Positions 41,985-50,314 of a stretch of DNA of 64,000 nt are shown here, in pieces. The notes below the pieces were generated by a model. It was not told the DNA's origin. It did no database searches and worked only from the letters and a program-made list of their open reading frames with translations. This DNA comes from Aulosira sp. FACHB-615 (GTDB taxonomy: Bacteria; Cyanobacteriota; Cyanobacteriia; Cyanobacteriales; Nostocaceae), in contig NZ_JACJSE010000001.1 of NCBI RefSeq assembly GCF_014698045.1, positions 496,001-560,000 on the forward strand. Reading direction: 5' to 3'. Made by a program: the position numbers and the translations under genes. The stretch's first letter is position 1; each line of letters opens with the position of its first letter.

Positions 41985-43478
41985 TTACAAATTCCAATTG
42001 CGGCGGAAATGGAAGAAGCCTTCCAATCTATCTCGCACATCTGGATGGTTATTTAATCTTTGCTGATATTCTTGGGCAGTTTGGGTGAGAATTTCGGAAA
42101 AATTGGGATAAATAGGTGCTAAGTCAGCTAAATTTTTGACTTTAATTTTTTGGTTGATAGCTAATGTAATTAAATTCATTAACTCTCCGGCATTTTGACC
42201 TAAGATAGTTGCACCTAAAATTTCGCCATTACGTAGGACAATTAATTGACAAATACCTGTAATTTCGCTGTTAATTTGGGCTGCTGCTAAAGATTTAAAA
42301 TATTGTCGTAAAACTAAAAATTTATCGGGGCGAAATTGCCTGATAGCTTGGGTTTGATTTAAACCAACTTGCGCTAACATTGGCTGGGTAAATATTCCCC
42401 AAGGTATGTGTTGATAATTCACCTCTAATCTAGGGAAAAATAGGGCATTATTCAGGGCGATTCTGGCTTCATAATTAGCAACGTTGATAAAGTCATAACC
42501 ACCAATGACATCACCACAAGCATAAATCCGGTTGTTGGTGGTTTGCAGTTTATTGTTGACTAATAAACGATGCTGATACCATTTCACGCCAACGGCTGCT
42601 AAATTGAAAGATGCAAAATTTGGTTGTTGTGCTGTGGCTACTAAAATTTCATCAGTTTCAATTGCTTTATCTCCAGCTTGTACCCATTTTTTATCATCAA
42701 TTTGTCTGACTTGGGTGACGACTGTTTGCGTCAAAATATGTACACCATCAACTTCTAATTGTGCCTGTATCAGTTGGGCAATTTCTGGGTCAATATTTGG
42801 CAGAATATAAGGATGTTTAATGACTAATGTCACAGTACAACCCAACCGGGCTAAAGTTTGGGCAATTTCAATACTTTGAGGTACGCCACCCAGAATTACC
42901 CAATTTTGGGGCAATGTTCTTTTTTTGAGAGATTGCCAAATATTATTTAAGGTAATGTAACCAGTGTTTTGTAAACCTTCAATATTGGGAATTCTGGGAC
43001 GAGAACCACTGGCTAATAAATAGGTGCGTCCCCTTAACAGGCGGAGAATTTGTTGAGGTGCAGACTGAGTTAATTTTTCATCATTTTGATAAACAGCAAA
43101 TGCCAAATGCGGCGAAGGTTGAAATTCACCTTTGCCAAAAATTACATCAACGCCTTGTGCGGCTAATGTGGCTGGAGAATTGAGTTCTTGGATGTTGGCG
43201 GCAACTGTGTCAGCATATAGCATTGCCTCTTGCCACGCGAGGGATATGTGGCATTTTTCGGCGATGTCCGCATGATTGGTACGAATACCAAAACCATCAG
43301 CTTGATTGAGAGACTGTAAGCGGTTGGCAATTTCGCTGAGAGTGTGATGATAAATAAATCCGTAATTTATTTGTGGTTCTACTAGGGCAACTTTAGCGTG
43401 CCATTTGGTTGCAGCTAAAGCCGCATAGCGTCCGGCGAGGCTACCGCCAATAATCACGACATCATAATCAATGGTCAT
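41985..43478 (-). CDS. FAD-dependent oxidoreductase, lipoamide-dehydrogenase-like without the redox disulfide
   Basis: 497 residues. FAD Rossmann motif VVIIGGSLAGRYAAL at the N-terminus, NAD(P) site WVILGGVPQSIEIAQTLARL, second FAD motif RIYACGDVIGGYDF, and a C-terminal dimerisation domain. The overall order is that of the group I disulfide reductases (LPD, MerA, SthA). However, where the CxxxxC pair should be there is VEPQINYGFIYHHTLSEIAN, with no Cys, and the C-terminal catalytic His-x4-Glu is replaced in LAPIYPNFSEIL. It cannot use the usual dithiol chemistry; it may work as a transhydrogenase-like or quinone oxidoreductase. Confidence 0.82.
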   Translation of the reverse strand: MTIDYDVVIIGGSLAGRYAALAATKWHAKVALVEPQINYGFIYHHTLSEIANRLQSLNQADGFGIRTNHADIAEKCHISLAWQEAMLYADTVAANIQELNSPATLAAQGVDVIFGKGEFQPSPHLAFAVYQNDEKLTQSAPQQILRLLRGRTYLLASGSRPRIPNIEGLQNTGYITLNNIWQSLKKRTLPQNWVILGGVPQSIEIAQTLARLGCTVTLVIKHPYILPNIDPEIAQLIQAQLEVDGVHILTQTVVTQVRQIDDKKWVQAGDKAIETDEILVATAQQPNFASFNLAAVGVKWYQHRLLVNNKLQTTNNRIYACGDVIGGYDFINVANYEARIALNNALFFPRLEVNYQHIPWGIFTQPMLAQVGLNQTQAIRQFRPDKFLVLRQYFKSLAAAQINSEITGICQLIVLRNGEILGATILGQNAGELMNLITLAINQKIKVKNLADLAPIYPNFSEILTQTAQEYQQRLNNHPDVRDRLEGFFHFRRNWNL

Positions 43479-43520
43479 TAGTTGTTAGTCAATGGTCATT
43501 TGTCATTTGTCATTAGTTAA

Positions 43521-43552
43521 TTGTAGAGACGCTAATCATTTCGTCTCTACAA
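43521..43552. repeat. GTAGAGACG palindromic repeat, copy 1
   Basis: Arms TTGTAGAGACG (43521-43531) and CGTCTCTACAA (43542-43552) around a 10-base loop. A longer, perfect version is at 57220-57253. The preceding TTTGTCATTTGTCATTAG (about 43497-43515) is another heptamer-type repeat. Confidence 0.65.
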
Positions 43553-43574
43553 TTGTTAGGTGACGAATTACTTA

Positions 43575-43708
43575 AAGCGATGTGCGACTTATTCTTGAAA
43601 CCCCTCTCCAAACCTCTCCCCGAAGCGGAGAGAGGCTTTGAATCTTGCTCCCCTTCCCTTGTAGGGAAGGGGTTGGGGGTTAGGTTTGAAAGAAAGTTGC
43701 ACACGGCG
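43575..43708. repeat. ~134-bp MITE, copy 2, inverted
   Basis: Reverse-complement copy of the element at 38067-38201, with the same two internal hairpins and ends (AAGCGATGTGCGAC and GTTGCACACGGCG). It is flanked by TTACTTA on both sides (43568-43574 and 43709-43715), a different sequence from the GAGATA flank of copy 1, as expected for independent insertion. The right flank touches the stop codon of the cobD-like gene. Confidence 0.78.
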
Positions 43709-43715
43709 TTACTTA

Positions 43716-44822
43716 CTAATTGTTCAGTAATGCTTGCAGGGCTGTTAATAAACGTTGGTTATCGGACACAGAACGCACAGCGACACGGAAGAAGCGATCG
43801 CCTAATTCTTTAAAACTCAGGCAATCTCGAATTAAAATCTGATGATGCTGGAGTAATTGTTGCTGTAACTGCAAACTCGATGTTTGTGATGTCACTAGTA
43901 AAAAGTTGGCAGCACTGGTGTGAGGTTGTAGTCCTTGGATGGCGGCTAAACCTTGAAACAGTTGGTTTCGGGTAGGTGGTAGCCATTGCCAAGTTTGCTG
44001 TTGAAAATTTTGGTCGCTGATGACAGCAATGGCGGCGGCCGCAGCGAGATTGTTGACAGGCCAGGGATCGCGCCACGTCTGCCACCGTGACAAACGATCC
44101 GGGTGGGCGATCGCATATCCCAGTCTTAGCCCCGGCAGACTGTAAAATTTGGTTAGCGATCGCAACACGACTAAATTCTTATGTTCCTGCACCACGGAAA
44201 TCAGGCTTTGTTCTGTTTCTGGTGGCACAAAATCCATAAACGCTTCATCCACTACCACTAAGGCAAACTCTTCTAACAGTGGTAAAATCTCCTGCCGCGA
44301 AAACATTTTGCCTGTGGGGTTGTGGGGATTGTTTAACAATAACCCATGTTGTTTGGTGAGTGAGCGAGGGGGCAGGGGTTGAGGGGTGTGGGGAAGAAAA
44401 ACTTCATTTTGTCTCCTTGTCTCCTTGTCTCCCTGTCCCAAATTGATCGGGAACTCCAGAACTTTAGCGTTGTAAGCCGTCAAGGTGCGGTAGTAATCAC
44501 CAAAGGCTGGAGTCAACAAGATTGTTGCAGATAGTTCTGCTAATTCTCTACCTACCAAAGTTAATAATTCGGCGGAACCGTTACCCGGCAAAATCCACTC
44601 TGGCGGTAATTGATGGAAGTGACTGAGAGCAAGTCTCAGTTCACTATATTCTGGTTCGGGATAGTGCCTCAGACTACCAATTTGAGATTGAATCGCAGCG
44701 ATCGCACTATCCGGTGGCCCTAATGGACTGATGCTCGCAGAAAAATCAAGAATAGCATCACGGGGACAGCCAGCCAGTGCTGCTGCCCAGGCTAAATTTC
44801 CCCCGTGTGCTGGTTGCTGCAT
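43716..44822 (-). CDS. cobD: Threonine-phosphate decarboxylase / HisC-like aminotransferase (CobD type)
   Basis: 368 residues from ATG 44822 (TTGs upstream in frame). N-terminal QPAHGGNLAWAAALAGCPRD and LDFSASISPLGPP are the CobD/CobC signature. The PLP lysine is in LRSLTKFYSLPGLRLGYA; further sites are NNPHNPTGK and VVDEAFMDF. The enzyme makes (R)-1-amino-2-propanol phosphate for cobamide synthesis, with histidinol-phosphate aminotransferase as the alternative. A ~25-residue segment (NLGQGDKETRRQNEVF to PPRSLTKQ) is coded by heptamer-type tandem repeats. No other cobalamin gene is adjacent; HU lies 26 bases upstream. Confidence 0.85.
   Translation of the reverse strand: MQQPAHGGNLAWAAALAGCPRDAILDFSASISPLGPPDSAIAAIQSQIGSLRHYPEPEYSELRLALSHFHQLPPEWILPGNGSAELLTLVGRELAELSATILLTPAFGDYYRTLTAYNAKVLEFPINLGQGDKETRRQNEVFLPHTPQPLPPRSLTKQHGLLLNNPHNPTGKMFSRQEILPLLEEFALVVVDEAFMDFVPPETEQSLISVVQEHKNLVVLRSLTKFYSLPGLRLGYAIAHPDRLSRWQTWRDPWPVNNLAAAAAIAVISDQNFQQQTWQWLPPTRNQLFQGLAAIQGLQPHTSAANFLLVTSQTSSLQLQQQLLQHHQILIRDCLSFKELGDRFFRVAVRSVSDNQRLLTALQALLNN
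44370..44439. repeat. Heptamer-type repeats inside the cobD-like coding sequence
   Basis: Tandem TTGTCTCC units (44408-44439) preceded by a GGGGCAGGGG/GGGGTGTGGGG tract (about 44370-44392). The same motifs occur in intergenic arrays elsewhere in the window. Here they are translated in frame and lie just before the conserved NNPHNPTG block. Confidence 0.7.
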
Positions 44823-44824
44823 CA

Positions 44825-44862
44825 AAATCAAAATTCCCCAAACTAAACCTAAGATTTTGGGG
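44825..44862 (-). terminator. Terminator overlapping the HU stop codon
   Basis: On the minus strand, arms CCCCAAA (44862-44856) and TTTGGGG (44842-44836) surround the HU stop, followed by AATTTTGATTTTG. It would end most HU transcripts before the cobD-like gene, allowing only some read-through. Confidence 0.55.
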
Positions 44863-45133
44863 GTGCAACTCTTTCTCTAAAGAGTTTACCAGCAGAGAAA
44901 GCAGGCACTTTAGTTGCCGGAATTTCCATTTTTTCGTTTGTTTTGGGGTTACGACCTTCACGGGCTTTACGTTCCCGTGATTCAAAGGAACCAAAACCTA
45001 CCAGTGTCACCTTATCACCAGAAGAAACCGCTTCAATAATGGTTTCTAAAGCAGCAGTCAAAACTGCATCTGCTTGTTTTTTGGTAACGCTGGCTTTTTC
45101 TGCGACTGCATCAACCAATTCGCCTTTGTTCAT
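44849..45133 (-). CDS. hup: HU family DNA-binding protein
   Basis: 94 residues, typical HU. MNKGELVDAVAEKASVTKKQ at the N-terminus, hinge GFGSFESRERKAREGRNP, and arm tip PKTNEKMEIPA with the conserved Pro. It is essentially what I recall for Anabaena HanA, which compacts DNA and whose mutants fail to form heterocysts. A strong AAGGAG lies about seven bases before ATG 45133. Loss of the hanA phenotype in this organism cannot be predicted from sequence. Confidence 0.95.
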   Translation of the reverse strand: MNKGELVDAVAEKASVTKKQADAVLTAALETIIEAVSSGDKVTLVGFGSFESRERKAREGRNPKTNEKMEIPATKVPAFSAGKLFRERVAPPKS

Positions 45134-45679
45134 ATAAACTCCTTCAGGTTTAGTTGAGATTTCTTTTAGATGTACTGTGTAGCATCTTTACTGAAACCTC
45201 TGTTTGCGGAACTACAAAAGTCGTGTTTCGGGAGTACTTTTACTCAAAATCGCTACACATCCCTTCTGCTCGACTTTTCAATGAATCATTCTAAGGTGTA
45301 GTAGCCAGAAGTGGATATATGAAACCGTTAATTTATATGGATTTCAGGATTTTTTGGGTTTTTTGGGGGTGTGTTGCACTCAAAACCACCCTGAAAGTAG
45401 GAATAAATACTTAGTAAAAACCCCTGTTGTGAGCGCAACAATTAAATTATTGGGCGAGAGAAAAACCCCTGTTGATGTTTCTTTGCTGCCTGATTTCGCC
45501 AATTTTCCCAGGTATGATTTCCCTAGTAGCGATCGCGCTTCATTTCTCTGGATTCAGCACATTCAGACGATTCCGCCCATTCGCAATCAGCCAATTTTTA
45601 GCTTTGGCATCAGTTATTTACGCCCTTGGACAGTGATTTTAAGACTCCGTGCCGTGTAATTGTAAAATAACTTAACGTT
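45134..45679. other. Upstream region of HU, no credible gene
   Basis: 546 bases between HU and the amidase, both read leftwards. It holds a T/G-rich stretch (45350-45370), two AAAACCCCTGTTG direct repeats (45418 and 45463), and the HU promoter region near 45134-45300. A 101-codon open frame from TTG 45354 is not convincing. Confidence 0.5.
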
Positions 45680-47071
45680 TTACAAGGCTGGACGATGCTG
45701 AATCCAAGGTTTTGCGGCTTCAATTTGGGCGGCGAGACTAATTAAAGTTGCTTCCGCCGCAGGTTTACCCACCAGTTGCACACTGATAGGTAGACCATGA
45801 CTATCAAAACCCACAGGTAAGGCGATCGCAGGTTGTCCAGTGGCGTTGGCAGGGGGACAAGGGGCAACCCAGCGCATAATATTCTGAAATGTCTCTTCGG
45901 GACTCAACGCCGCCCATTCCCCGACGCGCATGGGTGAATGTAAATACACTGGCAACACCAACACATCAAAATTCTCAAAAAATGCCACAATTTGCCGGGA
46001 GACGATTTGCAGTTGGGATAAAGCCCGGAGATATTCAGCCACAGAACCAGTACGCGCCAATAACCAACGGTTCACAGGCTGCAAAGCTTCCACAGGTAGT
46101 CCCGATGCGGCAACTCCCGCTTGCCAAACAATTTGGAATGGTTCGACTAAGCCGCTAAAATCTGGACAGCTTTCGGTCACAGTATTACCCAATTGTTCTA
46201 ATAACTGGACTGTTTGCAATACACCTTGCTGACAGTTCGCGTCAGCCGTTCCCAAAGGCAGGATTTTTGTTGAGAAGGCAATACGTAAGCCCGAAACTTT
46301 GGCTTGGGTAGCAGCCAGAAAAGAAGGTTCAGGATCAGGTAGCCAGTAAGGATCACCAGTGAAGTAACCAGAAATAGCATCTAACATCGCGGCTGCATCA
46401 GCCACAGTCCGGGCGATGGGGCCGTTGACAGCAATTCCCCCCAAGCGATCGCCGACAGGGGCTTTGGTAACTCTACCCCGTGATGGTTTAATCCCCACCA
46501 AACCACAACAAGCCGCCGGGCCACGAATGGAACCACCACCATCAGAACCTTGCGCGATCGCACATAATCCGGCGGCGACGGCGGCGGCGGCACCACCACT
46601 AGAACCGCCGGAAGTATATTCTAAATTCCAAGGATTTCTAGACGGGGGAAAACCTGTGGGTTCGGTGTAAGGAAAGGAACCGATTTCGGAGGTGGCAGTT
46701 TTACCAAGAATAATAAAACCTGCCTGTTTAATCCGCGTTACCACCCCATCATCATAATTAGGAACATTATTTAATAACGCCGGATTGCCGTAGGTACAAG
46801 GCACACCAGCCACGGTGTTGAGGTCTTTAATCGAAATTGGCACACCAAAAAAAGGCGGCAGTTCGGCGGCTGTGGCCAGCATTTCGGTTTTTGCTTGGGC
46901 ATCAGCGATCGCGAGTTCTGCCGTTACCGTAAAATAACTTCCCAATTGGGGATTCAACCGTTCAATTCTTTGTAAATATATTTCCACCAACTCCAGTGGC
47001 GACACCTCCTGATGGCGGATTAATTGCGCCAACTCCACTGCTGGAGTAAACGCTAAATCAGTTTCATTCAT
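45680..47071 (-). CDS. Amidase (amidase-signature family)
   Basis: 463 residues. The catalytic Ser-cisSer-Lys triad is visible: Lys in VPISIKDLNTVAG, the signature TSGGSSGGAAAAVAAGL and cis-Ser/Ser nucleophile region GSDGGGSIRGPAACCGLVG. C-terminal ATGQPAIALPVGFDSHGLPI is the family's substrate-channel block. Length and sequence fit a general amidase rather than GatA, whose usual partners GatB/GatC are not nearby. Substrate unknown. A second amidase-signature gene lies at the right end of this window. Confidence 0.9.
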   Translation of the reverse strand: MNETDLAFTPAVELAQLIRHQEVSPLELVEIYLQRIERLNPQLGSYFTVTAELAIADAQAKTEMLATAAELPPFFGVPISIKDLNTVAGVPCTYGNPALLNNVPNYDDGVVTRIKQAGFIILGKTATSEIGSFPYTEPTGFPPSRNPWNLEYTSGGSSGGAAAAVAAGLCAIAQGSDGGGSIRGPAACCGLVGIKPSRGRVTKAPVGDRLGGIAVNGPIARTVADAAAMLDAISGYFTGDPYWLPDPEPSFLAATQAKVSGLRIAFSTKILPLGTADANCQQGVLQTVQLLEQLGNTVTESCPDFSGLVEPFQIVWQAGVAASGLPVEALQPVNRWLLARTGSVAEYLRALSQLQIVSRQIVAFFENFDVLVLPVYLHSPMRVGEWAALSPEETFQNIMRWVAPCPPANATGQPAIALPVGFDSHGLPISVQLVGKPAAEATLISLAAQIEAAKPWIQHRPAL

Positions 47072-47422
47072 TTTTGACCCTCCGAACTTGAGATTTTAAA
47101 TTTTAGATTGAGCCTCTATTCCCCAGTAAAGAAGCTTTGTCGGCAAATCTGGCGACTTGAGAGGTGTGGCGTAGTCAATCTCAAATCTAAAATTGATTGA
47201 CTTTAATTAGAACATGTGCATTTATCGAAAATTTTTCAATTGAGTTTGTTACTTTCGCAGTAGTTTCGGGAAGTATGAATCAATAGCGCCTCAGATTTGC
47301 TATCTATCAGGACGCTGAATCTACCACCAACTAAGACGAAGCTTGTTTTCAAGCTACCACCTTGCTGCATAGTCATTTTAATTGTTTCACATCAACTTTC
47401 GGCAAATCCCCAAGGGATATTT
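47072..47422. other. Intergenic region with imperfect inverted repeat
   Basis: Contains TTTTAGATTGAG (about 47100-47111) and the near-inverse CTCAAATCTAAAA (about 47180-47192). The 126 bases before ATG 47423 are in frame with the next gene, but the Shine-Dalgarno AAGGGA lies directly before ATG 47423, so they are taken as leader. Confidence 0.4.
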
Positions 47423-48895
47423 ATGGCTGATTTAGAAACGCTGGTAAATGAATTACCAAAAATTGTTCATGGTCTGAGGCTCAATATTGGACATGCTCAT
47501 GACATCATGCAACAAATTGTCATGATTAATCATGGTCAAGAGCAACTCCGCAATATTCAAGAGAAAATCAAGTCTAGCCAGTTAGAGAAAACACCGATAA
47601 CGACAGGCGCTTATTTAGATGTAGCACCAAAGCCAGTTATAGATGAAGATTACACAGTCTACATTTATAAATATGATTATCCTGGATTACTGACAGCCAA
47701 ATTTGGACAATTACCAGTAGATATTTCCCTCAAGCAAATTCAGTCCAAAATCGAAGTTTGGGTTGATTGGGGTGATTTAATCCAAGCGATCGCGGCCGAT
47801 ATTCTAAGTGATATCCAATTAGTCCAACAACTCAACCTTGATGCTAGTCATGACAGTATTCCTGCCACATTTCAAGCTGTCGAAGAAGTTTTAAAAATCC
47901 AACTCGATTTGAATAAGCCAAAAATCTTACAACAGCAAATTCAGCAGATTATTCAAGCTCAAGAAGATGCTTTTAAAATTAAGGAAAGATTAGAATTTAT
48001 TTTTGACAATATTAAGCAGAGTCATAACTTATTGAGTATTTTATTGGGAGTCTCCGCCTTTTGTGGAAAATCCGGCTTTGCTCTAGAGTGGTTAGATGAT
48101 GATCAAGAATTAATTATATCTGGTGATGGTAGATTACAAGAATTAACAGATATTATCAATGATTGTGAATTTTATCAAAGTAAAATCGATGCTTTAATTT
48201 TGCAGATTAGTACTTTGAGAGTGAAATCAGAAAAAAAAATACCTAAACCCAAAACTGAACAATGGAAATTATTTGAGTTTAACCCGCCAAAAAAGTTTAA
48301 ACAGCAACACCTAACGCATTATGGCGGAATATTTGTGGTGAGTTTATTAGCTTTAGGTTTTGGGGGGTGGATAATTAAAGCAGAACTACCCAAACTCCAA
48401 CAACTCCGCTCTAAATTTAATCAAGAAGAAACTGCGATCGCTAATTTAAAATCCGCCCAAAATTTGGGTTTAGAAGCCTCTGGTTTAGTACAATCGCCAC
48501 CCCATCCTTTAGTAGTTTGGCAACAAGCTGAATCGAAATGGCAAGAAGCAATCAAATTACTAGAAAATATACCGAAAAAAACATCAGTTTTTATTAAAGC
48601 GAAAGATAAATTAGTTCTTTATCGCTTAAATCACCAAGCAATCAGTCAAAAAGTAATTGTAGAGAAACAAGCTCTCAATAATTTAGCAACAGCCCATAAA
48701 TTAGCCATAGAAGCCAACTTTTTGATCCAAAGCTCACCTCGTTCTCGCTCAGTCCGCCGACAAGCAAAATCTAAATGGCAACAGGCGATTAAAATTTTAA
48801 AAACAATTCCTGCAAATACATTTGTGTCGCAACAAGCGAAAGAAACACTAGTAAATTATCAAGCCAATTACCGAGAAATTAGTAAAAATATCTAA
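47423..48895 (+). CDS. Hypothetical protein with central TM helix and C-terminal helical repeats
   Basis: 490 residues from ATG 47423 (AAGGGA seven bases before it). Residues ~1-300 are soluble and largely helical or coiled-coil (LQQQIQQIIQAQEDAFKIK). One hydrophobic helix (GGIFVVSLLALGFGGWIIK, about 310) precedes two ~85-residue repeats. Each contains W-x-QA-x-SKWQ-x-AIK-x-L-x2-IP followed by AK-x-x-L-x-x-Y (e.g. AIKLLENIPKKTSVF and AIKILKTIPANTFVS). The same module occurs in the extracytoplasmic part of the kinase at 2062. I know no named family for the N-terminal part. Confidence 0.7.
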   Translation: MADLETLVNELPKIVHGLRLNIGHAHDIMQQIVMINHGQEQLRNIQEKIKSSQLEKTPITTGAYLDVAPKPVIDEDYTVYIYKYDYPGLLTAKFGQLPVDISLKQIQSKIEVWVDWGDLIQAIAADILSDIQLVQQLNLDASHDSIPATFQAVEEVLKIQLDLNKPKILQQQIQQIIQAQEDAFKIKERLEFIFDNIKQSHNLLSILLGVSAFCGKSGFALEWLDDDQELIISGDGRLQELTDIINDCEFYQSKIDALILQISTLRVKSEKKIPKPKTEQWKLFEFNPPKKFKQQHLTHYGGIFVVSLLALGFGGWIIKAELPKLQQLRSKFNQEETAIANLKSAQNLGLEASGLVQSPPHPLVVWQQAESKWQEAIKLLENIPKKTSVFIKAKDKLVLYRLNHQAISQKVIVEKQALNNLATAHKLAIEANFLIQSSPRSRSVRRQAKSKWQQAIKILKTIPANTFVSQQAKETLVNYQANYREISKNI

Positions 48896-48938
48896 ATAAT
48901 ATAGGAATCATCTTGGACTTTTAAAAATACGTATAAAT

Positions 48939-49015
48939 GTAGGATGTGTTAGCGACAGAGTAACGCATCTCTCAAAGCTTTCGGTGCGTTACGGCTTACG
49001 CCTAACACACCCTAC
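48939..49015. repeat. 77-bp fold-back repeat
   Basis: GTAGGATGTGTTAGCG...GTAACGCATC pairs with GGTGCGTTACGGCTTACGCC and TAACACACCCTAC. It lies between two convergent genes (stops at 48895 and 49052), so it may also stop transcription. It is built like, but not homologous over its length to, the element at 31746-31821. Confidence 0.65.
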
Positions 49016-49051
49016 TGGCTATCTCCCTTGTGTCCCTTTTAAACCATATTC

Positions 49052-49906
49052 TCAATTAGATAACAAATGTCCTGCTAACCAACTTTCTAAATCAGCTAAA
49101 ACTTCTTGATAATTGAGGTCATCTTGTAGTTCATGATAAGCCTCTGGATAGATAATTCTTGTCTTATCTTGACAAGCAGTTAGTTGCTCATAAAAAATCT
49201 GACTGCCTTCTGGTAATGTGATTCTGTCTGCGCCACCGTGGAGAATTAATAATGGTAATTGCCATTCATTAGTATGGTTATTAATCCAATTAACAGTATT
49301 CAAAAATTCTGTTGCTAAACGAGCCGTTCCTAAAGTGTGTCGTAAAGTATCTTGAGCATAGATAGCTAAAACCTTCTCATCTCTTGCACCAGCAGATAAA
49401 TCAAGACCAGTATTTAAAGTAAACCTTGGCCATATTCGTGATAGCAATTGTCCTAGTAATAGCTTAATCTGTGACACACCAACTTTTCCTAAACTTGGTG
49501 CAAGAAGAATCACACCTTTCAGGACAGCCGCAGCTTGGGGATAACGCAAAACATAATCTAAAACAACTATTGAACCTAAACTATGACCTAACAGAAAAAT
49601 TGGTAATTTTGGTTGTTGAGCTTGAATTAATTCTAAAAAAATTCGCAAATCTTCGCGGAATTCTGCCCAAGCATTAATATATCCTCTTTGCCCTGGAGAA
49701 CGTCCATGACCACGCAAATCAAAGCTATAAACAGCATATTGTTTAGGGATAAAATGCTGAACTATGTTATTGTATTTGCTACTATGACCGCCCAAACCAT
49801 GCACAATCACTAATACAGCTTTGACATTACCTGTTGGTTGCCAGCTTTGGTAATAAAGGTCTATTTCCCCAATACCCCGAAATGTACTTTCGTTGTGGTC
49901 AATCAT
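49052..49906 (-). CDS. Alpha/beta hydrolase, monoacylglycerol-lipase/lysophospholipase type
   Basis: 284 residues, cytosolic. Visible motifs are VIVHGLGGHSSKY, YSFDLRGHGRSPGQRGYI (characteristic of the MGLL/PldB group), nucleophile elbow GHSLGS, acid in LHGGADRITLP and histidine in PEAYHELQDD. It probably cleaves lysophospholipid or monoacylglycerol esters. A Ser-Asp-His triad is intact. Monocistronic, convergent with the repeat-bearing membrane protein. Confidence 0.9.
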   Translation of the reverse strand: MIDHNESTFRGIGEIDLYYQSWQPTGNVKAVLVIVHGLGGHSSKYNNIVQHFIPKQYAVYSFDLRGHGRSPGQRGYINAWAEFREDLRIFLELIQAQQPKLPIFLLGHSLGSIVVLDYVLRYPQAAAVLKGVILLAPSLGKVGVSQIKLLLGQLLSRIWPRFTLNTGLDLSAGARDEKVLAIYAQDTLRHTLGTARLATEFLNTVNWINNHTNEWQLPLLILHGGADRITLPEGSQIFYEQLTACQDKTRIIYPEAYHELQDDLNYQEVLADLESWLAGHLLSN

Positions 49907-50314
49907 AAAGTTAATTTTGCAGTTTATATCTACCCTTTATAAGGGAATTTTTTCGTTTTTTACCAATAATTAAAATATCTAAGAATTACAAAGTTAAATA
50001 TTTTTTTATTTCTAAATTTTGCTAAATTCATATCCCCGACTTATTTAAGAAATTGAGGATTTCTGCTGCTTAGGATTATCTATGATTACTATAGATTTTT
50101 TCAAATGATTAAAATAAGTTTATCAAAAGAATTAAAATTATAAATCACGATTAATGAGATTTTTTTATCTAAATAGTATTTACTAGATTTTATGATCTAC
50201 GGTAATTACTGATGAGAAGCAAGATGGTTTAGGATATTCCATTTGGCAATACTTCATAACTGTCAAATATCGTAGATAAATTTTTTTAATATTCTATATC
50301 TGTGAGGAGTGGTC
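49907..50314. other. AT-rich divergent intergenic region upstream of the porin
   Basis: About 400 very AT-rich bases. A decayed hairpin of the CCCCGACTTNTT family is at about 50036-50064. The porin's ribosome site GAGGAG (50304-50309) is strong. I see no repeat of Fur-box type that I would defend. Confidence 0.4.

Noticed and set aside
45354..45659. 101-codon open frame on the plus strand upstream of the amidase
   Set aside because: It starts with TTG in a T/G run with no ribosome site, has no recognisable motif and spans direct repeats; the composition looks noncoding.
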